From CAYNTS01 sp964400495 (GTDB lineage: Bacteria; Fidelibacterota; Marinisomatia; SCGC-AAA003-L08; D37C17): a stretch of DNA of 44,793 nt. The DNA is taken from NCBI GenBank assembly GCA_964400495.1, contig CAYNTS010000011.1, positions 1-44,793 of the forward strand, in the 5' to 3' direction. The notes below the pieces were generated by a model. It did no database searches. It was not told where the DNA came from and saw only the letters and a list, made by a program, of their open reading frames with translations. Shown in pieces: positions 18,215 to 27,203 of the stretch; the stretch's first letter is position 1, and each line of letters begins with the position of its first letter. The position numbers and the translations under genes are program-made.

Positions 18215-18589
18215 ATGCCAACAATAAATCAATTAGTTAGAAAAGGTAGAAAGAAGCAGACTAAGAAAAACAAGGTGCCTGCACTTAAAGCCTGTCCGCA
18301 AAAACGAGGAGTTTGTACGCGTGTTTACACAACAACACCAAAAAAACCAAACTCAGCTTTGCGTAAGGTTGCACGTGTTAGGTTGTCTAATAATTTTGAA
18401 GTAAATGCTTATATACCAGGTGAAGGTCATAATCTACAAGAGCACTCAATTGTGCTTATTGAAGGTGGTAGGGTAAAGGATCTTCCTGGTGTACGATATC
18501 ATGTAATTCGTGGTGTATTGGATCCTGCTGGAGTTGAAGGCAGGAGGACAAGTAGATCACGATATGGTGCTAAAAAACCAAAAGAATAA
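18215..18589 (+). CDS. rpsL: 30S ribosomal protein S12
   Basis: 124 residues with the decoding-centre loop TTPKKPNSALRKVARVRL and the GGRVKDLPGVRYHVIRG segment, whose Asp is the methylthiolation site in many bacteria. Lysines tied to streptomycin sensitivity (KKPNS and the GGRVKD loop) are unchanged. It leads rpsL-rpsG-fusA-tuf, the classical str gene order. Confidence 0.98.
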   Translation: MPTINQLVRKGRKKQTKKNKVPALKACPQKRGVCTRVYTTTPKKPNSALRKVARVRLSNNFEVNAYIPGEGHNLQEHSIVLIEGGRVKDLPGVRYHVIRGVLDPAGVEGRRTSRSRYGAKKPKE

Positions 18590-18595
18590 TTTGAG

Positions 18596-19063
18596 ATGAG
18601 AAGAAGAAGACCAGAAAGAAGAGAAATTCTTCCGGATCCATTGTATAATGATTTAGTTGCTGCTAAGTTTATTAATAATTTAATGGAGCGTGGAAAGAAA
18701 AGTGTTGCTGAAAAGATTTTTTACAACAGTATTGAGATTATAAAATCCTCTATGAGAGTTAAGGATGGTCTTGAAGTGTTTAAAAAAGCTTTAGATAATG
18801 TTGCTCCAGTTCTTGAAGTTAAATCGAAAAGAATTGGTGGTGCTACATATCAAGTTCCAATTGAAATTTCTGAACGTAGAAGAATGGCTTTGGCTATGCG
18901 TTGGGTTATTGGATTTGCCAAATCGCGCAAAGGGAAAACAATGGCTGATAGATTGGCCGCTGAGTTGATGGCTGCATCTAACAATGATGGTCAGTCGATT
19001 AAGAAGAAGGATGACACACATAGAATGGCAGAAGCAAATAAAGCTTTTGCACATTTTAGATAA
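18596..19063 (+). CDS. rpsG: 30S ribosomal protein S7
   Basis: 155 residues starting MRRRRPERREILPDPLYND, with GGATYQVPIEISERRRMALAMRWV in the middle and HRMAEANKAFAHFR at the C-terminus, all typical of S7. S7 nucleates the head of the 30S subunit and contacts the E-site tRNA. It lies 6 nt after rpsL and 8 nt before fusA. Confidence 0.98.
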   Translation: MRRRRPERREILPDPLYNDLVAAKFINNLMERGKKSVAEKIFYNSIEIIKSSMRVKDGLEVFKKALDNVAPVLEVKSKRIGGATYQVPIEISERRRMALAMRWVIGFAKSRKGKTMADRLAAELMAASNNDGQSIKKKDDTHRMAEANKAFAHFR

Positions 19064-19071
19064 ATTTTAAT

Positions 19072-21162
19072 ATGCAAAACATACCTTTAAAACATGTAAG
19101 AAATATTGGGATTATGGCCCATATTGACGCAGGTAAAACAACAACTACTGAGCGGATTTTGTATTATACTGGACGTACTCATCGTTTAGGTGAAGTTCAT
19201 GATGGTGCAGCAACAATGGACTGGATGGATCAGGAAAAGGAACGCGGAATAACAATTACTTCTGCCGCAACAACTTGTTTCTGGGGCGGAAATAGAATTA
19301 ACATTATTGATACTCCTGGTCACGTTGATTTTACAATTGAAGTTGAGCGGGCATTGCGTGTTTTAGATGGTGCAATTGCCTTGTTCTGTGCTGTTGGAGG
19401 TGTTGAGCCTCAATCTGAAACTGTATGGCGTCAAGCTGATCGCTATGGTGTGCCACGAATTGCTTTTGTTAATAAAATGGACAGAACAGGTGCTGATTTT
19501 TACAATGTTTTAGGCATGATAAAAGACCGACTCGGTGCAAACACTGTTCCAATTGTTCTTCCTATCGGTGCTGGTGATATGTTTACAGGTTTGATTGATT
19601 TAATCAAAATGGAAGCAATTTTATATACTGCTGATGACGGTTCAAGTTTTGAGTTTAGTGAGATTCCTGCTGACATGAAAGAAGACGCAGAAAAATGGCG
19701 TTTGCATTTATTGGAAGAAGTTGCTTCGTACGATGACCATTTGATGGAAAAATATTTAGAAGGTGAAGAGATTCTACCTGATGAAATTAAGTCGGCTATT
19801 AGGAAAGCAACTATTGACGGTTCTATGATTCCTACAGTTTGTGGTTCTGCTTTTAAAAATAAAGGTGTTCAGCGAACATTGGATTCTGTTGTTGATTTTC
19901 TCCCTTCACCGCTTGATGTGGATTCGATTAAGGGTACTGAAATTGATGATTTTTCAAAAGAACTGACTAGAAATCCTAATGATGACGATCCATTTTCTGC
20001 ATTAGCTTTTAAAATTATGACCGACCCATATGTTGGAAGATTGACATTTTTTAGAGTGTATTCTGGTAAAGTATCAACTGGTGATTTTATTTATAATCCA
20101 AATAAAGGTAAGAAAGAACGTGTTGGTAGGTTGATGTTGATGCATTCGAATAAGCGTGAAGAACGTAAGACTGTAACAACTGGTGAAATTGCAGCAATGG
20201 TTGGGTTGAAAAATACACAAACTGGACACACGTTATGTTCAGAAGATGACCCGATTTTGCTTGAATCAATGGATTTTCCAGATCCAGTTATTTCAATTGC
20301 AGTTGAACCTGCAACAAAATCTGATCAAGAAAATTTAACAAATGGCTTGGTAAAACTTGCAGAAGAAGATCCGACATTCCAAGTTATGACTGATCATGAT
20401 ACAGGTCAGACTATTATTTCAGGAATGGGTGAGTTACATCTTGAGATTATTGTTGATAGATTAAAACGTGAATTTAATGTAAATGTGCATGTTGGTGCTC
20501 CGCAGGTTGCCTATAAAGAAAGTATTCGAAATACGGTTGAGCAAGATACAAAATTTGCTCGTCAATCTGGTGGTCGTGGACAATATGGTCATGTGGTTAT
20601 AACAGTAGAGCCAAATGAGGCAGGTAAAGGTTTTGAGTTTGTAAATAAAATTGTAGGTGGTGTTATTCCAAAGGAATACATTCCCGCAGTTCAAAAGGGT
20701 ATCGAGGGGGCAATGGACAATGGTGTGCTTGCTGGGTATCCAATTGAAGATGTAAAAGTTACTCTAATTTTTGGTTCATATCATGATGTTGATTCAAGTG
20801 AAATTGCATTTAAAATTGCGGGTTCAATGGCATTTAAGGAAGCTGCTAAAAAAGCAAATCCTGTTTTGCTTGAGCCAACAATGTCGCTTGAAGTTGTAAT
20901 GCCCGAAGATTATTTGGGTTCAGTAATGGGTGATATTACTTCGCGTAGAGGTAATGTAAAAGGTATGGGGCCGAGAAATGGAGTTCAGGTCTTGAACGCT
21001 GAAGTACCATTGTCAGAAATGTTTGGTTATGCAACTGAATTAAGGTCAATGACGCAAGGGCGTGCTGTATTTACAATGCAGTTTTCGCATTATACACCTG
21101 CACCTAAGTTTATTCAAGAACAAATTGTTGAAAAATATACCGGTAAAATTTCCGCAGAATAG
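19072..21162 (+). CDS. fusA: Elongation factor G
   Basis: A 696-residue translocase GTPase. The P-loop AHIDAGKTTTTERIL falls near residues 17-31, then switch I ERGITITSAATT, DTPGHVDF and NKMDR. Domains II-V follow with the GRGQYGHV and FGSYHDVDSSEIAFKIAGSMAF segments. Length and motifs fit EF-G1 rather than the EF-G2 or EF-4 paralogues. It is placed between rpsG and tuf as in the classical str operon. Confidence 0.97.
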   Translation: MQNIPLKHVRNIGIMAHIDAGKTTTTERILYYTGRTHRLGEVHDGAATMDWMDQEKERGITITSAATTCFWGGNRINIIDTPGHVDFTIEVERALRVLDGAIALFCAVGGVEPQSETVWRQADRYGVPRIAFVNKMDRTGADFYNVLGMIKDRLGANTVPIVLPIGAGDMFTGLIDLIKMEAILYTADDGSSFEFSEIPADMKEDAEKWRLHLLEEVASYDDHLMEKYLEGEEILPDEIKSAIRKATIDGSMIPTVCGSAFKNKGVQRTLDSVVDFLPSPLDVDSIKGTEIDDFSKELTRNPNDDDPFSALAFKIMTDPYVGRLTFFRVYSGKVSTGDFIYNPNKGKKERVGRLMLMHSNKREERKTVTTGEIAAMVGLKNTQTGHTLCSEDDPILLESMDFPDPVISIAVEPATKSDQENLTNGLVKLAEEDPTFQVMTDHDTGQTIISGMGELHLEIIVDRLKREFNVNVHVGAPQVAYKESIRNTVEQDTKFARQSGGRGQYGHVVITVEPNEAGKGFEFVNKIVGGVIPKEYIPAVQKGIEGAMDNGVLAGYPIEDVKVTLIFGSYHDVDSSEIAFKIAGSMAFKEAAKKANPVLLEPTMSLEVVMPEDYLGSVMGDITSRRGNVKGMGPRNGVQVLNAEVPLSEMFGYATELRSMTQGRAVFTMQFSHYTPAPKFIQEQIVEKYTGKISAE

Positions 21163-21166
21163 TTAA

Positions 21167-22373
21167 GGAGAAAAAGAGATGGCAAAAGAGAAATTTGAGA
21201 GAACCAAGCCCCACGTTAATGTGGGAACAATAGGACACGTTGATCATGGAAAGACAACGTTAACAGCAGCAATATCTAAGTGTTTGTCATCTAAAGGATT
21301 AGCAGACACTACAGATTTTGATATGATTGATAACGCTCCAGAAGAAAGGGAGCGTGGAATAACAATTAATACAGCTCATATTGAGTATGAAACAGATGCA
21401 CGTCACTATGCACACGTAGACTGTCCAGGTCACGCGGACTATATTAAAAATATGATTACCGGTGCAGCTCAAATGGATGGAGCTATTTTAGTAGTAGCTG
21501 CAACAGATGGTCCGATGCAACAAACACGTGAACACTTACTTTTGGCAAAACAAGTTAATGTACCATCTATCGTAATCTTTATGAATAAATGTGACCAAGT
21601 AGATGATGAAGAATTACTTGAGCTTGTTGAAATGGAATTACGAGAACTTCTTGATGAGTATGGGTTTCCTGGTGATGATACTCCAATTATTCAAGGTTCT
21701 GCATTGAATGCACTTAACTCAGATGGAACTGGTGATGATGCTAAACCTATTTATGATTTAATGGATTCAGTAGATTCATTTATTCCTACACCAGAGCGTG
21801 CAGTAGATAAGCCATTCTTAATGCCAGTTGAAGATATATTTTCAATAACAGGTAGAGGAACAGTAGCTACAGGTCGTATTGAGTCAGGAGTTGTTAAGGT
21901 AGGTGAAGAGATTGATGTTGTAGGTATGGGTTCAGATATGAAATCTGTATGTACAGGTGTTGAGATGTTTAGGAAATTGCTTGATCGTGGTGAAGCAGGT
22001 GATAATGCTGGATTATTACTTCGAGGTATTGATAAAGATAAGATAACTCGGGGTATGGTATTGGCAAAGCCTGGGTCAATAACACCACATACAAAATTCA
22101 AAGCAGAAGTGTATGTATTAAGGAAAGAAGAGGGTGGTCGTCATACTCCATTTTTCAAAGGATATAGACCCCAATTTTATTTTAGAACAACCGATGTTAC
22201 AGGAAATGTGATATTGCCAGATGGCACAGAGATGGTAATGCCTGGTGATAATGTTACATTGACAATTGAGTTGATTACTCCTATAGCGATGGAGAAAGAG
22301 TTACGATTTGCTATTAGAGAAGGTGGTCATACAGTTGGTGCTGGTGTTGTTACAGAAATTATTGAGTAAGGAA
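21167..22373 (+). repeat. tuf repeat, copy 2
   Basis: The second member of the 1207-bp repeat pair (other copy 5670-6876, offset 15497 bp, same orientation). The identical block includes the Shine-Dalgarno sequence and ends 4 bases after the stop. Direct repeats this long can recombine and loop out the 15.5 kb between them, but that segment holds rpoBC and essential ribosomal genes, so such deletions should be lethal. Confidence 0.9.
21179..22369 (+). CDS. tuf: Elongation factor Tu, copy 2
   Basis: 396 residues, the same protein as the copy at 5682, with P-loop GHVDHGKT at 19-26 and all GTPase motifs. It lies 16 nt after fusA and 16 nt before rpsJ, the tufA position of the str operon. It thereby bridges the str block and the S10 block without a visible terminator. 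Two tuf copies in these two contexts are common in Proteobacteria and some other phyla and raise EF-Tu dosage. Confidence 0.98.
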   Translation: MAKEKFERTKPHVNVGTIGHVDHGKTTLTAAISKCLSSKGLADTTDFDMIDNAPEERERGITINTAHIEYETDARHYAHVDCPGHADYIKNMITGAAQMDGAILVVAATDGPMQQTREHLLLAKQVNVPSIVIFMNKCDQVDDEELLELVEMELRELLDEYGFPGDDTPIIQGSALNALNSDGTGDDAKPIYDLMDSVDSFIPTPERAVDKPFLMPVEDIFSITGRGTVATGRIESGVVKVGEEIDVVGMGSDMKSVCTGVEMFRKLLDRGEAGDNAGLLLRGIDKDKITRGMVLAKPGSITPHTKFKAEVYVLRKEEGGRHTPFFKGYRPQFYFRTTDVTGNVILPDGTEMVMPGDNVTLTIELITPIAMEKELRFAIREGGHTVGAGVVTEIIE

Positions 22374-22385
22374 TTTTAGTTTAAC

Positions 22386-22688
22386 ATGAATAAGATTCGA
22401 ATTAGATTAAAAGCGTATGATCATGTGTTGTTAGATAAATCAACACAAAAGATTGTTAATACAGCTAAGAATACTGGGGCTTTGGTATTAGGACCAATTC
22501 CATTACCGACAAAGCGAAGTGTATTTACAGTGAATAGATCTGTTCATGTTGATAAAAAATCTAGAGAACAGTTTCAGTTGAAAGTTCATAAAAGAATTGT
22601 TGATTTAATGAATTCAACTTCTAAAACTGTTGATGCTCTTATGAAACTAGATATGCCTGCTGGCGTAGATATTGAAATTAAAACATGA
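22386..22688 (+). CDS. rpsJ: 30S ribosomal protein S10 (NusE)
   Basis: 100 residues: RIRLKAYDHVLLDKSTQKIV at the N-terminus, GPIPLPTKRSVFTVNRSVHVDKKSREQF in the loop that reaches into the 30S head, and DMPAGVDIEIK at the end. It also works as NusE with NusB and NusG. Its TGA stop overlaps the ATG of rplC (ATGA), which supports translation coupling and the long L3 start. Confidence 0.97.
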   Translation: MNKIRIRLKAYDHVLLDKSTQKIVNTAKNTGALVLGPIPLPTKRSVFTVNRSVHVDKKSREQFQLKVHKRIVDLMNSTSKTVDALMKLDMPAGVDIEIKT

Positions 22689-23518
22689 TTACTAACGAAG
22701 ATAAAAAACAAGAAGTAGATGAGCAACAGAAATCTGCAGTTGAATCAACAGAAGAAGTTGTAAAAACTGTTGGGACATCAGGAACTGATGTAGAATCACC
22801 AGAAGAATCTACTACTGAGGCACCAGAGTCAACAAAAGATGCTGTAAAAGTTGAATCAAAGGAAGAAGTTGAGAAGAAACCAGAGCAATCTTCCGTTGAT
22901 ATTCCATTTATTATTGGTAAAAAAATTGGAATGACTCGTATTTTTGATGATTCAGGCGTAGACTATCCAGTAACTATGGTAGAAGCTGGTCCTTGTGTAG
23001 TAACTCAAGTTAAAACAGTTGCAAATGATGGATATGCATCTGTTCAGCTTGGTTTTGATAATTTAAAAGGTTCAAAATCAACAAAGGCGTTGCAAGGTCA
23101 TTTTAAAAAATCTAATTTAAGTGTAAAACGGCATTTGAAAGAATGTGGTTTTGATTCAGATGTAGATTTTAATCCTGGAGATTTTGTTGATGTCGCTAAT
23201 TTTACTGTTGGTGAATTAGTTGCTGTGACCGGTGTTTCTAAAGGGCGTGGTTTTGCTGGTCATATGAAAAGACATGGTTTTGGTGGTGGTCGTCGCTCGC
23301 ATGGTAAAAACAGTGTTATGCGTAAAGCTGGTTCTATTGGTGCAGGTTCTGACCCATCAAAGGTATGGTTAGGTACCCGAATGGCAGGGCGAATGGGTAA
23401 TGATAAAGTTACCGTAAAAAATTTGCAAGTAGTTCGAGTCGATTTAGAAAATAACTTATTATTTGTATCTGGTGCAATACCCGGTGCTAATAATGAAATT
23501 GTATATATAACGAAATAA
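22685..23518 (+). CDS. rplC: 50S ribosomal protein L3 with acidic N-terminal extension
   Basis: 277 residues, against about 205-215 usual for bacterial L3. The L3 core begins near residue 73 (IPFIIGKKIGMTRIFDDSG) and continues through KGRGFAGHMKRHGFGGG to the C-terminus. Residues 1-72 are a low-complexity extension rich in Glu, Ser, Thr, Val and Lys, probably disordered. The long start is supported by the 4-nt overlap with rpsJ and by the lack of any other in-frame ATG before the core (the next Met is inside GMTRIF). L3 binds near the peptidyl transferase centre. The role of the extension is unknown. Confidence 0.95.
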   Translation: MITNEDKKQEVDEQQKSAVESTEEVVKTVGTSGTDVESPEESTTEAPESTKDAVKVESKEEVEKKPEQSSVDIPFIIGKKIGMTRIFDDSGVDYPVTMVEAGPCVVTQVKTVANDGYASVQLGFDNLKGSKSTKALQGHFKKSNLSVKRHLKECGFDSDVDFNPGDFVDVANFTVGELVAVTGVSKGRGFAGHMKRHGFGGGRRSHGKNSVMRKAGSIGAGSDPSKVWLGTRMAGRMGNDKVTVKNLQVVRVDLENNLLFVSGAIPGANNEIVYITK

Positions 23519-23519
23519 T

Positions 23520-24149
23520 ATGAAAACAGATATTTTATCAAAAAGTGGTGAGAAAACAGGTAAGAAAGTTGATCTTAGTAAAGATGTATTTGGTATTGAG
23601 CCAAATGAGCATTGTATTTATCTTGCTGTAAAATCAGAGATGGCTTCTTTACATCAGGGAACTCACTCATCCAAAACGCGAGGTGAAGTTCGAGGTGGTG
23701 GTGCAAAACCTTGGAAACAAAAAGGTACAGGTCGTGCAAGAGTTGGGTCGTCAAGAAATCCATCACGAGTGCATGGTGGTTCTGCTTTTGGTCCAAAGCC
23801 TCATTCTTATACAAGTAAAATTAATAAGAAAGTAAAAACCCTAGCTCGAAAAAGTGCTTTGTCGAAGAAATTTGCTGAAAAGAATTTGTTAGTTATTGAT
23901 GATGTTTCATTTGAAACACCAAAGACAAAAGAATTTATTTCAATGTTAAATGATTTGAAAATATCAGGTTCAAAAGTTACAATATTGACGGATGAGATTG
24001 GCGAAAATTTATGGTTAAGCTCTCGCAATGCTAAATATATTACTGTTATTCCAGCAAGCAAGGCATCTACGTATGATATAATGGATTGCCAAACTTTATT
24101 GTTAGACAAAGCTGGGGTTGCAACACTAAACACACAATTGGCTGGATAG
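23520..24149 (+). CDS. rplD: 50S ribosomal protein L4
   Basis: 209 residues. The conserved extended loop RGGGAKPWKQKGTGRARVGSSRNP lies near residues 59-82 and lines the nascent-peptide tunnel. The globular C-terminal half has NLLVIDDVSFETPKTKEF. In many bacteria L4 also represses the S10 operon; no leader target was recognised here. It starts 1 nt after rplC. Confidence 0.97.
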   Translation: MKTDILSKSGEKTGKKVDLSKDVFGIEPNEHCIYLAVKSEMASLHQGTHSSKTRGEVRGGGAKPWKQKGTGRARVGSSRNPSRVHGGSAFGPKPHSYTSKINKKVKTLARKSALSKKFAEKNLLVIDDVSFETPKTKEFISMLNDLKISGSKVTILTDEIGENLWLSSRNAKYITVIPASKASTYDIMDCQTLLLDKAGVATLNTQLAG

Positions 24150-24152
24150 GTT

Positions 24153-24461
24153 ATGAATTCTGTAATAATTAGACCAATTTTAAGTGAAAAAAGCTCAATG
24201 CTTGGGGCTACATTGAAAAAATATGTATTTCAAGTAACTACTAGCGCTAACAAATTGGAAATCAAAAAAGCGGTTGAAAAACGATTTAATGTTAAAATAA
24301 AAAAAGTAGCTACTTTAAACGTAAATGGTAAGCAAAAAAATACTACAATTCGTAGTGGCGGTCGTGTATTGCGAACTGCAGGGTATCGTTCAAGTTGGAA
24401 AAAAGCGATAGTTACTTTACATGAAGGTCACTCTATAGATTTTGTTGATGGAGAGGTGTAA
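24153..24461 (+). CDS. rplW: 50S ribosomal protein L23
   Basis: 102 residues with IIRPILSEKS at the N-terminus and KYVFQVTTSANKLEIKKAVEKRFNVKIKKVATLNVNGK, the L23 core. L23 sits at the tunnel exit and docks trigger factor and SRP. It is 3 nt after rplD and 7 nt before rplB. Confidence 0.96.
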   Translation: MNSVIIRPILSEKSSMLGATLKKYVFQVTTSANKLEIKKAVEKRFNVKIKKVATLNVNGKQKNTTIRSGGRVLRTAGYRSSWKKAIVTLHEGHSIDFVDGEV

Positions 24462-24468
24462 GTAGGAT

Positions 24469-25299
24469 ATGCCGGTAAGAAAATTAAAACCAGATACGCC
24501 CAGTAGGCGTTATATGTCGGTTTCGACTTTTGAAGAAATTACAAAGTCAAAGCCAGAACGAAAATTAACACGAGCATTACGAAAAACTGGTGGTAGAAAT
24601 AACCAGGGTAAAATTACATCACGCAGAAGAGGTGGTGGACACAAGCGTAGATATCGTTTGATTGATTTTAAACGAAATAAATTCGATATGAATGCTACTG
24701 TTGAAGCAATTGAGTATGATCCAAATAGATCTCCAAGAATTGCTTTGCTTAAATATGAAGATGGTGAAAAAAAATATATAATTGCACCAGATGGATTAAA
24801 AGTTGGTGATGTTATTCTTTCTTCCAAAGAAAATGCAATACCTTTTAAAACTGGGAATACAATGCCAATGCACATGATTCCAGAAGGTTTATTGATTCAT
24901 AATATTGAACTTAAACCTGGTAAGGGTGCACAAATGGCTCGTAGTGCTGGTGCGTATGCACGGATTATGGCAAAAGAAAATAAAATGGTAACTCTTAAAT
25001 TGCCTTCAGGTGAAATGAGAATGGTTCGTGAAGAGTGTTTTGCAACTATTGGAGTTGTTGGTAATAAGAGTCATGAAAATATTAAAATTGGTAAAGCTGG
25101 TCGTTCGCGGTGGCTAGGAAGGCGCCCTAGTGTTAGAGGTGTAGCTATGAACCCTGTTGATCACCCACATGGTGGTGGTGAAGGAAGAACTTCTGGTGGT
25201 CGTCATCCTGTTTCTCCTTGGGGTACTCCTGCTAAAGGGTATAAAACACGGAAGAAAAATAAGCAATCTAATAAGTATATTGTAAAGCGTAGGAAGTAA
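24469..25299 (+). CDS. rplB: 50S ribosomal protein L2
   Basis: 276 residues. It includes KTGGRNNQGKITSRRRGGGHKRRYR near the N-terminus, and the C-terminal MNPVDHPHGGGEGRTSGGRHPVSPWG segment whose histidine is needed for peptidyl transfer assembly, ending in a basic tail. L2 joins the two ribosomal subunits around the peptidyl transferase centre. Confidence 0.98.
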   Translation: MPVRKLKPDTPSRRYMSVSTFEEITKSKPERKLTRALRKTGGRNNQGKITSRRRGGGHKRRYRLIDFKRNKFDMNATVEAIEYDPNRSPRIALLKYEDGEKKYIIAPDGLKVGDVILSSKENAIPFKTGNTMPMHMIPEGLLIHNIELKPGKGAQMARSAGAYARIMAKENKMVTLKLPSGEMRMVREECFATIGVVGNKSHENIKIGKAGRSRWLGRRPSVRGVAMNPVDHPHGGGEGRTSGGRHPVSPWGTPAKGYKTRKKNKQSNKYIVKRRK

Positions 25300-25302
25300 T
25301 AT

Positions 25303-25572
25303 ATGCCAAGATCATTAAAAAAAGGACCTTTTGTTGATTCAAAGCTCGAGAAAAAAGTTCGAGAAATGAGCAAGACCAAGAAAAAAACTGCAATTAAAAC
25401 ATGGGCAAGAAGATCTACAATTTCACCTTTGTTTGTAGGGTATACTTTTGCAGTACATAATGGAAATAAATTTATTCCAGTTTATGTTTCTGAAAATATG
25501 GTAGGGCATAAGCTAGGGGAATTTGCTAAGACTAGATTATTCAGAGGACACTCTGGGGATAGAAAGAGATAA
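25303..25572 (+). CDS. rpsS: 30S ribosomal protein S19
   Basis: 89 residues beginning MPRSLKKGPFVDSKLEKKV, with ARRSTISPLFVGYTFAVHNG and KLGEFAKTRLFRGHSGD. S19 lies in the 30S head near the A site and the bridge to the 50S. It is 3 nt after rplB and 2 nt before rplV. Confidence 0.98.
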   Translation: MPRSLKKGPFVDSKLEKKVREMSKTKKKTAIKTWARRSTISPLFVGYTFAVHNGNKFIPVYVSENMVGHKLGEFAKTRLFRGHSGDRKR

Positions 25573-25574
25573 GC

Positions 25575-25916
25575 ATGGAAGCTGTAGCTAGAGCAAGACA
25601 TCTAAGACAATCACCTAAAAAAATGCGTTTTGTACTAGATTTAGTAAGAGGAATGAATGTTGATTCAGCACTTTCTAAATTGCAATTTTCAAACAAAAAA
25701 GCATCTCGATACATTATTAAAACATTAAAGTCTGCTGTTGCAAATTTGGCAGAAAAAGAATCAACATTCGATTCAGATGCACTTTTTATTAAAACTGCTT
25801 ATGTAGATGAAGGTCCTGTGATGAAACGATTTCGACCTGCTGCAATGGGACGTGCTGTTCCTATTATGAAGAGAAGCAGTCATTTGACTATAATTATTTC
25901 AGATCAAAAGAACTAA
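25575..25916 (+). CDS. rplV: 50S ribosomal protein L22
   Basis: 113 residues with ARHLRQSPKKMRFVLDLVRGM at the start and the tunnel-reaching beta-hairpin DEGPVMKRFRPAAMGRAVPIMKRSSHLTI. The hairpin shapes the constriction of the peptide exit tunnel with L4 and is the usual site of macrolide-resistance changes; no deletion is seen. Confidence 0.97.
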   Translation: MEAVARARHLRQSPKKMRFVLDLVRGMNVDSALSKLQFSNKKASRYIIKTLKSAVANLAEKESTFDSDALFIKTAYVDEGPVMKRFRPAAMGRAVPIMKRSSHLTIIISDQKN

Positions 25917-25925
25917 GGGGTAGAA

Positions 25926-26561
25926 TTGGGACAAAAAATACATCCAATAGGTTTACGTTTAGGTGTCAATAGAACATGGGATTCAATCTGGTTTGATGAA
26001 AAAAGTTTTGCAGATAAATTGCATGAAGATATTATTATTCGTAATTATTTAAAAAGCAGATTACAAACTGCAAGTGTATCAAAGGTAGAAATTTCTAGAA
26101 CACCAAGAAAAGTTGTTATTACTGTCCATACAGCGCGACCTGGGATTGTTATTGGGCGAGGTGGTTCAGAAGTTGATAAGCTAAAAAAAGATTTGAGAAA
26201 ATTAATTGGCTATGAAGTTCAAGTAAATGTGAGTGAAGTGAAAAGACCCGCATTAAGTGCAGAACTTGTTGGTCAAAATGTTACTCAACAGCTTGAGAAA
26301 AAAGTTAATTATCGGCGAGCTGTTAAAAAAGCAATTCAATCAACCATGAGTATGGGTGCTGAAGGAATTAGAGTATGTGTTTCTGGTCGTTTAAATGGAG
26401 CAGAGATTGCAAGAAGTGAAACTTTCCGTGAAGGTAGAGTTCCATTACATACTTTAAGAGCAAACATAGACTATGCTTTAGTAGAAGCAAATACAACGTA
26501 TGGTTTGATTGGGGTGAAGGTTTGGGTCTATAATGGTGAAATTAGAAAAAGACAAGGTTAA
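25926..26561 (+). CDS. rpsC: 30S ribosomal protein S3
   Basis: 211 residues. MGQKIHPIGLRLGVNRTWDS opens the protein, a KH domain with VIGRGGSEVDKLKKDL lies near residues 75-90, and the C-terminal domain has RVCVSGRLNGAEIARSE and RVPLHTLRANIDYA. The start is TTG 25926, preceded by AAGGGGT; no ATG lies nearby and the family begins exactly here. S3 helps form the mRNA entry channel. Confidence 0.97.
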   Translation: MGQKIHPIGLRLGVNRTWDSIWFDEKSFADKLHEDIIIRNYLKSRLQTASVSKVEISRTPRKVVITVHTARPGIVIGRGGSEVDKLKKDLRKLIGYEVQVNVSEVKRPALSAELVGQNVTQQLEKKVNYRRAVKKAIQSTMSMGAEGIRVCVSGRLNGAEIARSETFREGRVPLHTLRANIDYALVEANTTYGLIGVKVWVYNGEIRKRQG

Positions 26562-26570
26562 TTTAGTTCA

Positions 26571-26990
26571 ATGTTAGCACCAAGAAAAATTAAATATCGT
26601 AAACCTCAAAAGGGTAAAATGAGAGGTATGTCAAATACCGGTGATTATGTATCCTTTGGTACTTATGGTTTAAAAGCAATGGAATGTGGTTGGATTACAA
26701 GTCGACAAATTGAAGCGGCTCGTGTTACAATTTCTCGAAAAGTTAGAAAAGTTGGTAGAATGTGGATACGAATATTTCCACATAAAGCAATTACAATTAA
26801 ACCAGCTGAAACTAGAATGGGAAAAGGTAAAGGTTCACCTGAGTATTGGGTAGCTGTGATTAAACCTGGACGTATTTTGTTTGAATTAGATGGTTTAAGC
26901 GAAGAAGAAGCTCAAGAAGCATTTCGGTTGTGTTCTCATAAATTACCACTTAAGACTAAAATGGTACCAAGAAGAGAGTTGGGAGCATAA
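26571..26990 (+). CDS. rplP: 50S ribosomal protein L16
   Basis: 139 residues: MLAPRKIKYRKPQKGKMRGM, then WITSRQIEAARVTISRKVRK, IRIFPHKAITIKPAETRMGKGKG and the helix EEEAQEAFRLCSHKLPLKTKMV. L16 positions the aminoacyl end of the A-site tRNA. The rpmC ATG begins immediately after its stop. Confidence 0.98.
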   Translation: MLAPRKIKYRKPQKGKMRGMSNTGDYVSFGTYGLKAMECGWITSRQIEAARVTISRKVRKVGRMWIRIFPHKAITIKPAETRMGKGKGSPEYWVAVIKPGRILFELDGLSEEEAQEAFRLCSHKLPLKTKMVPRRELGA

Positions 26991-27203
26991 ATGATTAGTA
27001 AAGAATTAAATAAGCTATCTGTTGCTGAACTAGAAGTTAAACTTAAAGATAGTCAAGAGGCATTGTTGAATTTAAGATTTCAAAAAGCACTTCAACAATT
27101 AGATCATCCACAGATGATTAAACATACAAAGAAAGAAATTGCTCAAATTAAAACTGTATTAAGAGAATTTGAATTAGAAATTAGAGGGAAGGAAGCTTCG
27201 TAA
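26991..27203 (+). CDS. rpmC: 50S ribosomal protein L29
   Basis: A 70-residue two-helix protein with ELNKLSVAELEVKLKDSQEALLNLRFQKALQQLDHP, followed by the conserved KKEIAQIKTVLRE. It sits by the tunnel exit next to L23. Its TAA stop shares a base with the rpsQ ATG (TAATG). Confidence 0.95.
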   Translation: MISKELNKLSVAELEVKLKDSQEALLNLRFQKALQQLDHPQMIKHTKKEIAQIKTVLREFELEIRGKEAS

